In this document: in pieces, positions 33,837 to 43,421 of the stretch
Layout: each line of letters opens with the position of its first letter
Position numbering within the stretch: position 1 is the first letter of the stretch
DNA from: an uncultured Bacteroidota bacterium
Lineage (GTDB): Bacteria > Bacteroidota > Bacteroidia > Chitinophagales > Chitinophagaceae
Reading direction: 5' to 3'
DNA length: 64,000 nucleotides
Assembly: GCA_903824725.1 (NCBI GenBank)
Contig: CAIJXU010000064.1
Span: 124,001-188,000, forward strand
Position numbers and translations under genes: made by a program
The notes under the pieces: generated by a model
The model's database searches: none
What the model was told of the DNA's origin: nothing
Seen by the model: only the letters and a program-made list of their open reading frames with translations

Positions 33837-36176
33837 TTAAAATTTGTGTGAAAAACTTATTCCAAAAGTAGCAGGGTCGCCTAAATGAACTGCACCAAAA
33901 TCATAAGCATAAGAAATATACTTTTGATTTAACACATTCTTAGACCAAGCTACAATACTTGCTTTTTTTAATTGTAATCCTATACTGCAATTTTGAACAC
34001 TATAAGGACTCTGATGTATTGAATTATCTGAATTAAAATAAGTATTACCAATAAATTTTGTTTCTGTTCTGATAAAGGCACTCGACTTATCATTAATAGC
34101 CTTTGTATATTGTAATGATAACGCATGCGTATGATCGGGGGTAAATAATGGGTGTTTACCTGTTGCTTCCATGGTTGCATTAGTAAAGCCTGCATTGTAT
34201 TGTATTAATAAACCTTTGAATGGGGTGTACAAAAATTCAGCTTCAATCCCCTTGCTTGTTAATTGCCCTGTATTTTTTATGATGGTGATAGCGTCAGGTA
34301 AAACTAGGGTTGGCACTTGAGCATCATTAACATGGATGTAGAATAAAGCAATATTTACTTTTAGTGTATTATTAAGTAATGTATTTTTTATACCTGCTTC
34401 AAAATTATTGCTGTGTTCTGGTAGGTAGCCCATATTAGGGGGTTGTGAAGGATCGGATGATAAAGGACTTAGTCCTCCAGTTCTGTAACCTTGACTAAAC
34501 ATGGTGTATACTAAAGAACTACTATTTAAAGTATAATCCAATGCAATTTTTGGAGACCATGCATTGAATTTTATACTTTCAGAAGTGTTAGGGACAATTT
34601 GAACAAATGTTGGATCGGGATCGTGCTGGTAAAAGCCAGCAACGGTTTGTTGTTGCTCTTCATCATCCCTACGAAGTCCAAAAGTGACATTTAATTTACT
34701 ATTGAGTTCGTAAGTCATTTGACCAAAAAAAGCGATTCCTTTTTTTGTAGAATTGGTGGTATTCGCCAAAGTAAATAAAGAATCCCCCATCATTAATAAA
34801 TTGGCGTCAATTCCAAAGCGGGTGCCTTGTTTTACCGGGGCAGCTTGATAAAAAATATAGGATCCAGCGGTCCAACTTAAACGATTGGATGATGAAGGGG
34901 CTGAACTCCATTTGAACTCCTGGGTATAGGCTTTGATATTGTTCCAGCTTTTACCGTAGTTATTAATAACAGAAATAGCATCGATAGGTGAGAAGTCACC
35001 GTCAATGGGTTTATCATAGTATCTATAGTTGCTTTGATAAGCTGTAATGCTGCTAAAATTGATATGACTGCCTGTGTGTTGTATAGATAGAGATCCATTC
35101 AAAGTATTGTCCAGCATATGGGTGATTCCGTTTTGATTCAAAACATATGGATTTGAGAATGCTTCATCGGCACCATACACTAATGGGAAGGCGCCATTGT
35201 TTTCAGCAGCATAATGTTTTATATTTAAATTGAATTGCCAATGTGCATTGGGAATAAATTTTATAAAATAATTTCCAGCAAAAGCATGTTGTTGATCGTA
35301 GGAGCTATTGTTGTATTCATTTTTATAAAATCCATTTCTAGCATTATATAAAAAGGAAGCGCCAAAAAAAACTTTGTCCTTTATAATAGGGGCTTTCACA
35401 CTTGCGCTATAACGTTGAATTCCGTAATTGCCCATATTCACTTCTGCGTATCCTGTTAATGTATTAGTGGGTTGCTTGGTGATAATATTGATTACACCTC
35501 CCATTGCATTTCGCCCGTATAAACTTCCTTGAGGGCCTCTCAGCACCTCAATTCTTTCGATATCATTTAAAGATGGGATGTAGGTATCTAAATTAAATTG
35601 ATTTACGCCATCAATATAGGTTGCCACAGCTGGATCATAGGAGGTGGTTGTAATACCTCTAATAGAAACTACATCTCGATTATCTCCTGGATCAGCGCTG
35701 TTTAAATTTGGAACAAAACCACTGATGTCTTTATTATTCCAAAATTTAAATTTATCTATTTGAGTACTGTTAAATGCGGTGATACTTAATGGAACTTTTT
35801 GTAACAATTCCTCTTTTTTTTGTGCAGTAATCATAACATCTTCTAATTGAACTAATTCATCAGCCAATTTGAAATTTACTATTGGAGATGTAGTATTACT
35901 GTTGATTGTTATGGGTGAGATGATAGAAGCATATCCCAAAGAAGTAATTACAATTTCATATTTTCCTGAGGGTACATTTTTGAAACTAAAGTGACCTGTA
36001 TTATCACTAATAACTTTATAAGGCGTGTTTAATAAATTAATTACTGCACCGCTTAAAGGTTGTCCTGTTAGATTGGTTATTTTCCCATTAAAAGTGGATT
36101 GGCTATTTGCTGTAAAGCATATAATAAAAAATAAAAAAGTAGAGCAACTTGTTTTAAAAATTCTAGATATCGACAT
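33837..36176 (-). CDS. TonB-dependent outer-membrane receptor
   Basis: 779 residues: signal peptide (about 1-25), carboxypeptidase-like regulatory domain (about 26-110; NGKITNLTGQPLSGAVINLL), plug with VEVLRGPQGSLYGRNAMGGV, and a beta-barrel ending in FGISFSHKF. The PQGSLYGRNAMGG form and the barrel resemble siderophore/sterol-type receptors rather than SusC. The ligand is not identifiable and no SusD or transporter gene is adjacent. Upstream, TATCTTTA is a near match to the -7 box. Confidence 0.92.
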   Translation of the reverse strand: MSISRIFKTSCSTFLFFIICFTANSQSTFNGKITNLTGQPLSGAVINLLNTPYKVISDNTGHFSFKNVPSGKYEIVITSLGYASIISPITINSNTTSPIVNFKLADELVQLEDVMITAQKKEELLQKVPLSITAFNSTQIDKFKFWNNKDISGFVPNLNSADPGDNRDVVSIRGITTTSYDPAVATYIDGVNQFNLDTYIPSLNDIERIEVLRGPQGSLYGRNAMGGVINIITKQPTNTLTGYAEVNMGNYGIQRYSASVKAPIIKDKVFFGASFLYNARNGFYKNEYNNSSYDQQHAFAGNYFIKFIPNAHWQFNLNIKHYAAENNGAFPLVYGADEAFSNPYVLNQNGITHMLDNTLNGSLSIQHTGSHINFSSITAYQSNYRYYDKPIDGDFSPIDAISVINNYGKSWNNIKAYTQEFKWSSAPSSSNRLSWTAGSYIFYQAAPVKQGTRFGIDANLLMMGDSLFTLANTTNSTKKGIAFFGQMTYELNSKLNVTFGLRRDDEEQQQTVAGFYQHDPDPTFVQIVPNTSESIKFNAWSPKIALDYTLNSSSLVYTMFSQGYRTGGLSPLSSDPSQPPNMGYLPEHSNNFEAGIKNTLLNNTLKVNIALFYIHVNDAQVPTLVLPDAITIIKNTGQLTSKGIEAEFLYTPFKGLLIQYNAGFTNATMEATGKHPLFTPDHTHALSLQYTKAINDKSSAFIRTETKFIGNTYFNSDNSIHQSPYSVQNCSIGLQLKKASIVAWSKNVLNQKYISYAYDFGAVHLGDPATFGISFSHKF

Positions 36177-36316
36177 TTATTTCAATTTTGTAAGTAAAGA
36201 TAATGGCTTATTGTAAGTATTGAGCAACCTTGATTAAAATCAGTAGTAAGGGTTCTTTTTTCTTAAACAATTTGGGAAAAATAGTATTTTTTAGGCTTAG
36301 ATATATAATAAATCAT

Positions 36317-37168
36317 TTATACAATCACCAATAAAGAAAGGGGTTCAATGCTAATTTGAAGCTGTGCATTATTAGTCAATAAAGCTTCTCCATCTATATG
36401 CATAGGTTGATTTTCATGATATTGAATCGTTATGGATTTGACAGATTGTATATTCACTTTATTTGATTGATGTATACTTTTACTGAATAATCGAAATACC
36501 AATATTCCGGCATTGATAAAGTGGATGGGTTTTACGATTACCATTTCTAAAAAGGCGTCTTGTAAATCTGAAAAAGGAGAAATAAAAGCATTGCTTCCAA
36601 ATTGACTTGCATTCGCAAACGTGATGGAATTTACTTTTATTAAAGGACCATTATTGATCTTTATTTCGATTGGTTTATATTGGATCAACGCAGATAAAGT
36701 GGCTTTAATATAGTTGATGAATCCTCTTTTACTTCCATTTGCAAAACGATGAGCTACTTGTGCATCAAATCCTATACCAGCCGTACAAAAAAACATTCTA
36801 TTATTGATTAAGCCTACATCAATTCCAATTTCATGACCATGAATTGATTTTTGTAAAGCGGCTTCAAATTGAAGTGGGATTTGTAAATGTCTTGCCAAGC
36901 CATTTCCTGAACCAATAGGAATAATGCCCATGGGGATAGTTGTTTCAGTTAAGACAGAGGCCACTTCATTTACAGTGCCGTCGCCACCCACCGCAACAAC
37001 CCTAGTTGCTTTTTCTTCAATTGCTTTTTTTGTAAAAATGGAGGCTTCGTTTGCTTTTGTCGTTTCCCATAATTTGGCATTAGGAACCGAACGCAATCGA
37101 TTTAATATATGCGATTTTCGTGCTTTTGTATTATTACCCGCATTGGGGTTGTATATAAAATGAATCAT
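36317..37168 (-). CDS. Diacylglycerol kinase-family lipid kinase (YegS/BmrU-like)
   Basis: 283 residues. Motifs: FIYNPNAG at the N-terminus, VVAVGGDGTVNEVASVL (GGDGT, ATP site), PIGSGNGLARHL, and a C-terminal DGEAL. The family phosphorylates diacylglycerol or related lipids. The frame extends to a TTG at 37177, but the ATG at 37168 lies just behind an exact -7 box and fits the family N-terminus. It is a single gene. Confidence 0.9.
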   Translation of the reverse strand: MIHFIYNPNAGNNTKARKSHILNRLRSVPNAKLWETTKANEASIFTKKAIEEKATRVVAVGGDGTVNEVASVLTETTIPMGIIPIGSGNGLARHLQIPLQFEAALQKSIHGHEIGIDVGLINNRMFFCTAGIGFDAQVAHRFANGSKRGFINYIKATLSALIQYKPIEIKINNGPLIKVNSITFANASQFGSNAFISPFSDLQDAFLEMVIVKPIHFINAGILVFRLFSKSIHQSNKVNIQSVKSITIQYHENQPMHIDGEALLTNNAQLQISIEPLSLLVIV

Positions 37169-37174
37169 CTCGTA

Positions 37175-37182
37175 CAAAATTA
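37175..37182 (-). promoter_or_regulatory. -7 box TAATTTTG before the lipid kinase
   Basis: An exact TAnnTTTG on the minus strand, 6 bases before the ATG at 37168. It excludes the longer TTG start, which it overlaps, and predicts a nearly leaderless mRNA. Confidence 0.5.
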
Positions 37183-37350
37183 TTTAATATAATGGATAAA
37201 TACATCAATTAAATATGTAAATACTTAATTTATTTGAATGATGATGATTCTTTGTACAAGTGAAGGCATTAAATACCTTAAAATGTCATTTTTGTCGGTT
37301 TATTTGTTAAATTTAAAAATAGAAAATTCAGCAATTTTAATTTTAAAAGT

Positions 37351-38889
37351 ATGAGATCCCTTTTTATATATACGATTTGTATCTTTTGTAGTGTTAGCCC
37401 ACTTAAAAGCATTGCACAAAACGTAAAGCGGCCTAATATTTTAGTCATATTTTCAGACGATCATACCAATCAATCTATAAGCGCTTACGGCAGTAAGTTG
37501 ATGCAAACACCCAATATTGATAGAATAGCAAATCAAGGAGCCCTTTTTACACGAACTTTTGTGACCAATTCCTTATGTGCTCCTAGTAGAGCTGTTTTAC
37601 TGACTGGAAAATACAGCCATGTCAACGGATTAATGGACAATGGCCCAAGGCGAAATTTTGATGGAAGTCAAGTACAGGTTCAAAAATTATTAAGTAAAGC
37701 CAATTACCAAACTGCATGGATTGGGAAATGGCATTTAGTATCACTGCCAGTTGGTTTTGATTACTGGAAAATATTGCCTGATCAAGGAAATTATTTTCAA
37801 CCGGATTTTATTGAAATGTCAAAAGATACAGTTAAACATAAAGGTTATGTGACTAATTTGATAAGCGATTTTTCATTGGACTGGATCAATAAGCGAGATA
37901 CATCCAAACCCTTTTTCTTGGTAGTTGGTGAAAAGGCAACACATCGCAATTGGATGCCTGCAGTTGAGGATTTAGGCGCTTATGATGAACAACAATTTCC
38001 TATGCCCGAAAACTTTTTTGATACTTATGAAGGTCGAACAGCAGCTCATGAACAAGACATGACTGTCAATAAAACCATGTTAATAGGTGATGATTTAAAA
38101 ATAAATGTAAATTTTGATAAGCCAGGAATGTTTGGTAGATTAAGTGCAGATGAAAAAATAGCGTATAAAAATTATTATGCAAAAATTGGAATGGAATATG
38201 AAAAAGTAAAATCAGATTCTATTGCTTTAATCAAATGGAAATACCAACGCTATTTAAAAGATTATTTAGCTACTGCTAAATCACTAGATCGAAATATTGG
38301 TCGAATTTTAGATTACTTAGAAAAATCGGGATTGGCAGACAATACGGTCGTGATGTATGCATCGGATCAAGGTTTTTACATGGGAGAACATGGTTGGTTT
38401 GATAAAAGATTTATGTACGAGGAAAGTTTAAAAACACCTTTTGTCATCAAGTACCCTCACCATATCAAGCCAGGAACAGTGGTGAAGGATTTAGTGGTTA
38501 ATATTGATTTTGCGCCTACTTTTTTAGATATTGCGGGGGTGCCGGTGCCGGTTGAAATACAAGGTAAAAGTTTTTTACCCTTGATGACGCAGCCCAATAA
38601 AGTGATACCATGGCGAAGTGGAATGTATTATCATTATTACGAGTATCCTCAGCCACATAAAGTACCGCCTCATTTTGGTATAAGAACCCTTCGTTATAAA
38701 TTAATTCGATTTTACGGCCCAAGAAATGAATGGGAACTATTTGACTTAAAAAAGGACCCTACGGAAATGCATAACCTTATTCATGATCAAGCTCAAACTA
38801 ATACCATTGCTGTTTTGAAAAAACAATTGGTTGTCTTGATTAAGGAATACAAGGATAAAGATGCATTAGAAATATTAAAAAACGATTAA
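37351..38889 (+). CDS. Exported type I sulfatase
   Basis: 512 residues with a signal peptide (1-23, ending KSIAQ). Metal Asp residues are in FSDDHT (D36, D37), the residue converted to formylglycine is C76 in LCAPSRAVLLTGK (CxPSR), and YASDQGFYMGEHGWFDK supplies the second Asp and a His. The C-terminal RYKLIRFYG...ELFDLKKDP is typical for S1 sulfatases. It removes sulfate esters from an unidentified substrate, probably a sulfated glycan, in the periplasm. The maturing enzyme (FGE or anSME) is not evident nearby; GldK has an FGE-like fold but serves secretion. Confidence 0.92.
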   Translation: MRSLFIYTICIFCSVSPLKSIAQNVKRPNILVIFSDDHTNQSISAYGSKLMQTPNIDRIANQGALFTRTFVTNSLCAPSRAVLLTGKYSHVNGLMDNGPRRNFDGSQVQVQKLLSKANYQTAWIGKWHLVSLPVGFDYWKILPDQGNYFQPDFIEMSKDTVKHKGYVTNLISDFSLDWINKRDTSKPFFLVVGEKATHRNWMPAVEDLGAYDEQQFPMPENFFDTYEGRTAAHEQDMTVNKTMLIGDDLKINVNFDKPGMFGRLSADEKIAYKNYYAKIGMEYEKVKSDSIALIKWKYQRYLKDYLATAKSLDRNIGRILDYLEKSGLADNTVVMYASDQGFYMGEHGWFDKRFMYEESLKTPFVIKYPHHIKPGTVVKDLVVNIDFAPTFLDIAGVPVPVEIQGKSFLPLMTQPNKVIPWRSGMYYHYYEYPQPHKVPPHFGIRTLRYKLIRFYGPRNEWELFDLKKDPTEMHNLIHDQAQTNTIAVLKKQLVVLIKEYKDKDALEILKND

Positions 38890-38895
38890 TTTATT

Positions 38896-39474
38896 TTATC
38901 GTTTTAATGCGCTGATATTACTAGAGAATATTTTAACTGCAATGGCTAGTAAAATGACCCCGAAAAATTTACGCACTGCCAATAATCCACCCGGCCCTAA
39001 TAGTTTTTCAATGTAGTTGAGTGATTTTAAGACGATATAGACAATGACTAAGTTAATCAGGATGCCTGCTGCAATATAAATTTCTTCAAAATTCGCTTTC
39101 AAGGACATGATGGTGGTTAAAGTACCACTGCCTGCAATGATGGGGAAGGCTATAGGAACCACTGCGCCAGAATGTGCATTTTTATCCCCTTTAAAAATTT
39201 CATGCCCTAGGACCATTTCCAATCCAAGTAAAAAAATAACAATGGAACCGCCCACTGCAAATGATTTTACATCAAGGCCTAACATTTGTAAAAAAGGTTT
39301 ACCTAAAAATAGAAATAGAATCATTAATGCACCAGAAATAATAGTCACTCTGAATGACTTAATGACACCGACTTTCTCCTTCATTGAAATGAGAAGTGGA
39401 ATGGATCCCACAATATCAATAACAGCGAACAAGGTAAATACAATGGTTAATAACTGGTCTAAATGAAATTCCAT
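38896..39474 (-). CDS. MarC family integral membrane protein
   Basis: 192 residues with six predicted membrane helices; PLLISMKEK, PFLQMLGLD and FPIIAGSGTLTTIMSL are family landmarks. The function of MarC/UPF0056 proteins is not established; an early link to multiple antibiotic resistance was not upheld. The ATG directly touches the terminator hairpin of the upstream receptor gene, an unusual arrangement. Convergent with the sulfatase, 6 bases apart. Confidence 0.88.
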   Translation of the reverse strand: MEFHLDQLLTIVFTLFAVIDIVGSIPLLISMKEKVGVIKSFRVTIISGALMILFLFLGKPFLQMLGLDVKSFAVGGSIVIFLLGLEMVLGHEIFKGDKNAHSGAVVPIAFPIIAGSGTLTTIMSLKANFEEIYIAAGILINLVIVYIVLKSLNYIEKLLGPGGLLAVRKFFGVILLAIAVKIFSSNISALKR

Positions 39475-39508
39475 AAAAAAGCTTTGTATGAAGATACAAA
39501 GCTTTTTT
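39475..39508 (-). terminator. Terminator directly abutting the marC start codon
   Basis: AAAAAAGCTTTGTA (39475-39488) and TACAAAGCTTTTTT (39495-39508) pair over 14 bp around 6 bases. On the minus strand the T-run runs straight into the ATG of marC. It ends the BtuB-like receptor transcript and may act as an attenuator for marC. Confidence 0.85.
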
Positions 39509-39535
39509 TACTAATGTGTAATGATAGAATGCTTA

Positions 39536-41467
39536 TTATTTCACCCTCAGTCCCAACATCAACATCTGTCCAATGGCATTGTAGCCATTGATTTCTTGAA
39601 ATACCTCATTACCTATATTTTGTGCATCGGCAAACAATACTAAATGCTTGTTAAAAGTATATTGAATATGCACATTGAGTAAAGTATAACTTTTTAATGC
39701 AACATCTTCTTCGGCATAACCACCCACGTCATATCTTTTACTGATATACCTTGCAGCAATGCTAAAAGCTAATTGGGGTGAAACCTCATTGGCCCATTGA
39801 ATGCCTGCGCTATGCTTGGGTCGCTTTAATAAGTAATTGTAAGTAATCGTATCAGTGGTAGTGACTCTGTTTTGATTGGTTTCTTGGCCATTCATGAAAG
39901 TATAATTGGCTGAGAAAGTATTTTTTGCATTAGGTTTCCAATTCATTTCTAATTCTAATCCATTTACTTTTTGTTGTATGTAATTGAAAAAATTATAATC
40001 TATATAATTGTAGTCTATGCCATTATCAATCATTCTATTGTAATAAACTGCCCTTGCAAATAATTGATTATTTTTAAATTCTAACCCTGCTTCCGTATTG
40101 AAAGATTGTTCTGGTTTTAATTTTTCATTGTAGCTTAATTGATAAAGCGAAGGGGCTTTAAATCCAGTGGAGGCGCTTGCCATGAATCTAATTTGTGAAT
40201 TAAATTTATAGGAAGGGCTAATGGTAAAAGTTTGATTAGCGTCATATCGATTGTGCTTGTTCCATCTAGCGCCTAATTCTAATAGCCATTTGTTGCTGGC
40301 GTCATTCATTAACAAAGAACTATACAAGGCTGTTTGATATAGAAAAGTGTCTTTAAAATGGTCATTATAGGGCCCCCATTCACTGATGGAATTATAAATC
40401 TGGTGATAAGATCCATATCTTAGATCGGCACCCATGATCCATTGTATATTTTTTGTTATCATTCTTGAAAAAAAGGCATCTGCGAAATGAGATTTTCCGG
40501 TATACTGATTGTCTTCGAAAATAATATACATTTTATCGGCACTGTCGTTTTTATATTGTCGATCCTGTGTGCTTTGTTGGTATTGAAATTGAAAAATAGT
40601 TTTATTTTTTTTGTATTTTAAACTCAACCCCGTCATTTTGGTTGCGTTGTGGAATTCATTGTCTTCGTCATCTTTAAAAGCACTGTAATCAATATCGGCA
40701 TTATAGCTAGTTTGCTGCGTTGAAATTTTTAAATTCCAATTTTGGTTTAAAGCGTAATTGATATTGGCAAACCAATTTTTATTTTTGTAGCCATCTTTAT
40801 CAAAATTTTTATTGCCAACGATGTCTGTTGCAGAAGAAAATCCAGTGGCGGATTCTTGACCAAATCCAATCGAATAATTGAATTTACCTATTTGTTTTCC
40901 GTGTTGTAGGTTCATTTTTTTTGTGCCATAAGTACCAGTGCTTATTTCACCTGCCCAATTTGTAATAGCTTTATTTTTGGTAATAATATTAATGACACCA
41001 CCCATTGCATCTGATCCATACAATGTACTTTGTGCACCCTTTAAAATTTCAATGCGGTCTACCAGCTCCAATGGAACCAAGTTTAAATCAAATTCATTAC
41101 TTATCATGGAAGGATCTCCCACTGGCATACCATCTATTAAGATTAAAGTTCGACCGCTAGCAGCACCCCTCATATATATACTAGGTACGGTCCCTCGATT
41201 ACTTAAACTACCAGGTAAATACAAGCCTGCTTGCTCATTTAAAATTTGAGCAATACTTCGGCCTGCATTGGCTTGAATTTCGGCTGCATTGATCACCGTC
41301 ACCACTTTGCCCGTTGTGTTTTGTTTCTGTTCAACTTTGTTGGCTGTTACAATCACTTCTTCTAAAGTGTTTGTATTTAAGGAATCTTTTTGCGATTTTT
41401 CTTTTTGCCCAAAGAGGAGGGTGGAGGTCAATAGACACACCGAGAGCGTGATTAATTTTTGGCTCAT
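39536..41467 (-). CDS. btuB: BtuB-like TonB-dependent receptor (cobalamin uptake)
   Basis: 643 residues: signal peptide (1-20, ending TLLFGQ), TonB box region EEVIVTA, plug (about 50-160; GSLSNRGTVPSIYMRGAASG, LKGAQSTLYGSDAMGG) and a barrel ending in MLMLGLRVK. The size and plug resemble BtuB, and an upstream cobalamin riboswitch on the same strand makes corrinoid import very likely. The true start is the ATG at 41467; a longer neighbouring frame starting at 41516 is out of register. No btuF/C/D genes are in the window. Confidence 0.9.
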   Translation of the reverse strand: MSQKLITLSVCLLTSTLLFGQKEKSQKDSLNTNTLEEVIVTANKVEQKQNTTGKVVTVINAAEIQANAGRSIAQILNEQAGLYLPGSLSNRGTVPSIYMRGAASGRTLILIDGMPVGDPSMISNEFDLNLVPLELVDRIEILKGAQSTLYGSDAMGGVINIITKNKAITNWAGEISTGTYGTKKMNLQHGKQIGKFNYSIGFGQESATGFSSATDIVGNKNFDKDGYKNKNWFANINYALNQNWNLKISTQQTSYNADIDYSAFKDDEDNEFHNATKMTGLSLKYKKNKTIFQFQYQQSTQDRQYKNDSADKMYIIFEDNQYTGKSHFADAFFSRMITKNIQWIMGADLRYGSYHQIYNSISEWGPYNDHFKDTFLYQTALYSSLLMNDASNKWLLELGARWNKHNRYDANQTFTISPSYKFNSQIRFMASASTGFKAPSLYQLSYNEKLKPEQSFNTEAGLEFKNNQLFARAVYYNRMIDNGIDYNYIDYNFFNYIQQKVNGLELEMNWKPNAKNTFSANYTFMNGQETNQNRVTTTDTITYNYLLKRPKHSAGIQWANEVSPQLAFSIAARYISKRYDVGGYAEEDVALKSYTLLNVHIQYTFNKHLVLFADAQNIGNEVFQEINGYNAIGQMLMLGLRVK

Positions 41468-41495
41468 TGTTTTGTTTTTTGCGTGAACAATGAGC
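41462..41495 (-). promoter_or_regulatory. Hairpin covering the btuB start codon
   Basis: On the transcribed strand GCTCATTGTT (41495-41486) and AACAATGAGC (41471-41462) are exact complements with a 14-base loop. The second arm contains the ATG of the receptor (41467-41465). Lying 97 bases downstream of the riboswitch core, it is a strong candidate for a translational expression platform. A further stem, TTTAGGTA/TACCTA around 41520-41545, lies between the two. Confidence 0.6.
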
Positions 41496-41591
41496 TTCCT
41501 GGAGAAAGAGAACCATAATTTATAGGTAAGCGTCCCTACCTAAATTTTACAATCCCTGCTTTTTACCCGAAAGCTGTTGATTTTTTAAACT

Positions 41592-41745
41592 AGGCAGGTC
41601 TTCTGGCTTGTTCTTATTCCTTGCATCCTTCCCAAATTGCTTCAGTGGATATTTTGCAGGAATTGCTTTTCAGCGTTGAACTCACAGCTACGGGAATAGC
41701 CCCCGAATTGAACGGGATTCCCTTTTAATCATTTTCATGAACCTA
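41592..41745 (-). ncRNA. Cobalamin riboswitch
   Basis: Read on the minus strand the region begins with AGGTTC (near 41744), continues with GGGAATCCCGTTCAATTCGG and GCTATTCCCGTAGCTGTGAG, then ATATCCACTG, GGGAAGG, and ends in AAGCCAGAAGACCTGCC, the conserved 3' block of cobalamin riboswitches. AGGT and ACCT form the closing P1 stem. It precedes the BtuB-like receptor, as in many Bacteroidota, and should lower its expression when adenosyl- or methylcobalamin is plentiful. Bases 41746-41918, up to the permease, hold nothing else recognised except the palindrome ATTGATCAAT near 41901. Confidence 0.92.
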
Positions 41746-41918
41746 ATTCCAACACAAACTTATCATTAAAATATTTCGACTTCATCATTAATTATTAACG
41801 GCTTGTTGAAAACTTAGAAGCTTTTTATTATATTTAGACTTATTAAGGATTTTTACTTGCGATAAATGAATTAAGGCCGGCCATTAAAATACAATGCTTC
41901 ATTGATCAATCTTTCAAT

Positions 41919-43250
41919 ATGAAACAAAAACAAGGGATTAATTTTTTTAGTTTAACGATGATCGTAGTCAGTTTAGTGATTGGCATGGGTATTTTTAAAA
42001 CACCTGCTACCATTGCAGCTAAATCAGGAACCCCTTTGATCTTTTTTAGTGCTTGGCTCATTGGAGGGGTTATTGCTTTGTTTGGCGCATTGACTTATGC
42101 CGAAATTGGACAACGACTTCCTGTCATGGGAGGATACTATAAAGTGTTTGCACATTGTTATCATCCTGGTGTGGGTTTTACAATTAATGTATTAATATTA
42201 ATCAGTAATGCGGCTTCCTTAGCCGTGGTGGCACTAATAGGAGCCGATTATGTAAGCGATTTATTATTTGGACAACCTTCAGGAACTCTTTTTAATATAG
42301 GCGTCGCTTCCTTGTCGGTGGCCTTATTTTATATTGTGAATTTGTTTGGATTAAAAACGAGTAGTCAAACCCAAAATATTTTAACCGTTGTTAAAATTAG
42401 TTTAATCGTATTATTGATTTCTTCTTTATTTAAAGGGGTCACTGTTCCACCACATGGCATCAATGAAGGCAAAGTGTATGTATATGATGGAACGAATGGG
42501 GCTTTATTACTTCTAGTGAGTTTGGTATCTGTATTTTTTACTTACGGAGGGTATCAACAAACTATCAATTTTGGCTCTGAAGTAAAATCGGCTAAAACAA
42601 TGCAAAGGGGTATTGTGGTAGGTATTTTAGTCGTCCTGTTTTTATACTTAACGATTAACTATACTTATATTAATGTCATTGGCTTTGATCAAATGAAAAA
42701 TGCAAACGCGATTGGGTCGCTTTTATTTGAAGCATGGTTTGGTAAGCTAGGTTCAAAAGTTTTTGATTTCGCAATGGTTTTAAGTGTACTGGCTTATGTC
42801 AATGTTATTTTAATGAGTAATCCTCGAGTGATGTATGCGATGAGTGAGGATAAGGTATTGCCAGCTCTTTTTCAACAAAAACATCCCAAAACGGATGCCT
42901 TAGTTCCAGGATTAACCTTATTTGCATTGACCACTATTTTAGTCACTTTTTTTGGAAAGGGGGTGGACGATGTGTTGAGTTTTAGTATTTTTTTAGACTG
43001 TTTAGGGATGAGTACCTCGGCAGCCACTTTGTTAATTTTAAGAAGTAAAAAACAAGGCGATTTGTCAGTGACAGGCGCTTTAAAAAGATGGACACCCCTA
43101 TTTTGCGTACTATTTGTATTAGCCTATGCTTTAGTGGCGATTGCGGTGGTCATTGACAAGCCCTATTCTGCTGCTACGGCCATGATATTAGTAGGTATTG
43201 TACTGATTATTTATCGAATTTTCTATTATAAAAAAGCAGTTTTATCATAG
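41919..43250 (+). CDS. APC-family amino acid permease
   Basis: 443 residues with about 12 hydrophobic helices. The first helix has the broken-helix motif MIVVSLVIGMGIFKTPA of APC transporters, followed by GALTYAEIGQRLPVMGGYY; ...FSIFLDCLGMSTSA lies late. These features place it in the LAT/serine-threonine exchanger-like branch. It probably imports or exchanges amino acids at the inner membrane; the substrate is not predictable. It is a single gene, divergent from the riboswitch-controlled receptor. Confidence 0.88.
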   Translation: MKQKQGINFFSLTMIVVSLVIGMGIFKTPATIAAKSGTPLIFFSAWLIGGVIALFGALTYAEIGQRLPVMGGYYKVFAHCYHPGVGFTINVLILISNAASLAVVALIGADYVSDLLFGQPSGTLFNIGVASLSVALFYIVNLFGLKTSSQTQNILTVVKISLIVLLISSLFKGVTVPPHGINEGKVYVYDGTNGALLLLVSLVSVFFTYGGYQQTINFGSEVKSAKTMQRGIVVGILVVLFLYLTINYTYINVIGFDQMKNANAIGSLLFEAWFGKLGSKVFDFAMVLSVLAYVNVILMSNPRVMYAMSEDKVLPALFQQKHPKTDALVPGLTLFALTTILVTFFGKGVDDVLSFSIFLDCLGMSTSAATLLILRSKKQGDLSVTGALKRWTPLFCVLFVLAYALVAIAVVIDKPYSAATAMILVGIVLIIYRIFYYKKAVLS

Positions 43251-43378
43251 GTTTTACTGCTTTCTTAGGTTTGGACTAAAAAAGGGGGAAGCTAAGTAGC
43301 CTTTCATCTATACTAATTGCTGTTCAGCAGATTGCTTTTCCGTCTGTCTAAAAATAAGGTCATTACTCTTTATTAGTT

Positions 43379-43386
43379 TACTTTTG
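43379..43386 (+). promoter_or_regulatory. -7 box TACTTTTG before the tolC-like gene
   Basis: An exact TAnnTTTG, 35 bases before the ATG at 43422. Its position shows that the alternative TTG start at 43389 would lie at or before the transcription start. Confidence 0.55.
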
Positions 43387-43421
43387 TATTGTTAAAAGAC
43401 TTTCAAAAACTAATTCATTCG

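Noticed and set aside
41331-41516. A minus-strand open frame starting with ATG ahead of btuB
   Set aside because: It is out of register with the receptor, runs through its signal-peptide codons and lies in the leader hairpin region; codon content is not protein-like.
41875-41882. GGCCGGCC octamer upstream of the permease
   Set aside because: Striking in AT-rich DNA but isolated; no paired sites or other structure make it interpretable.
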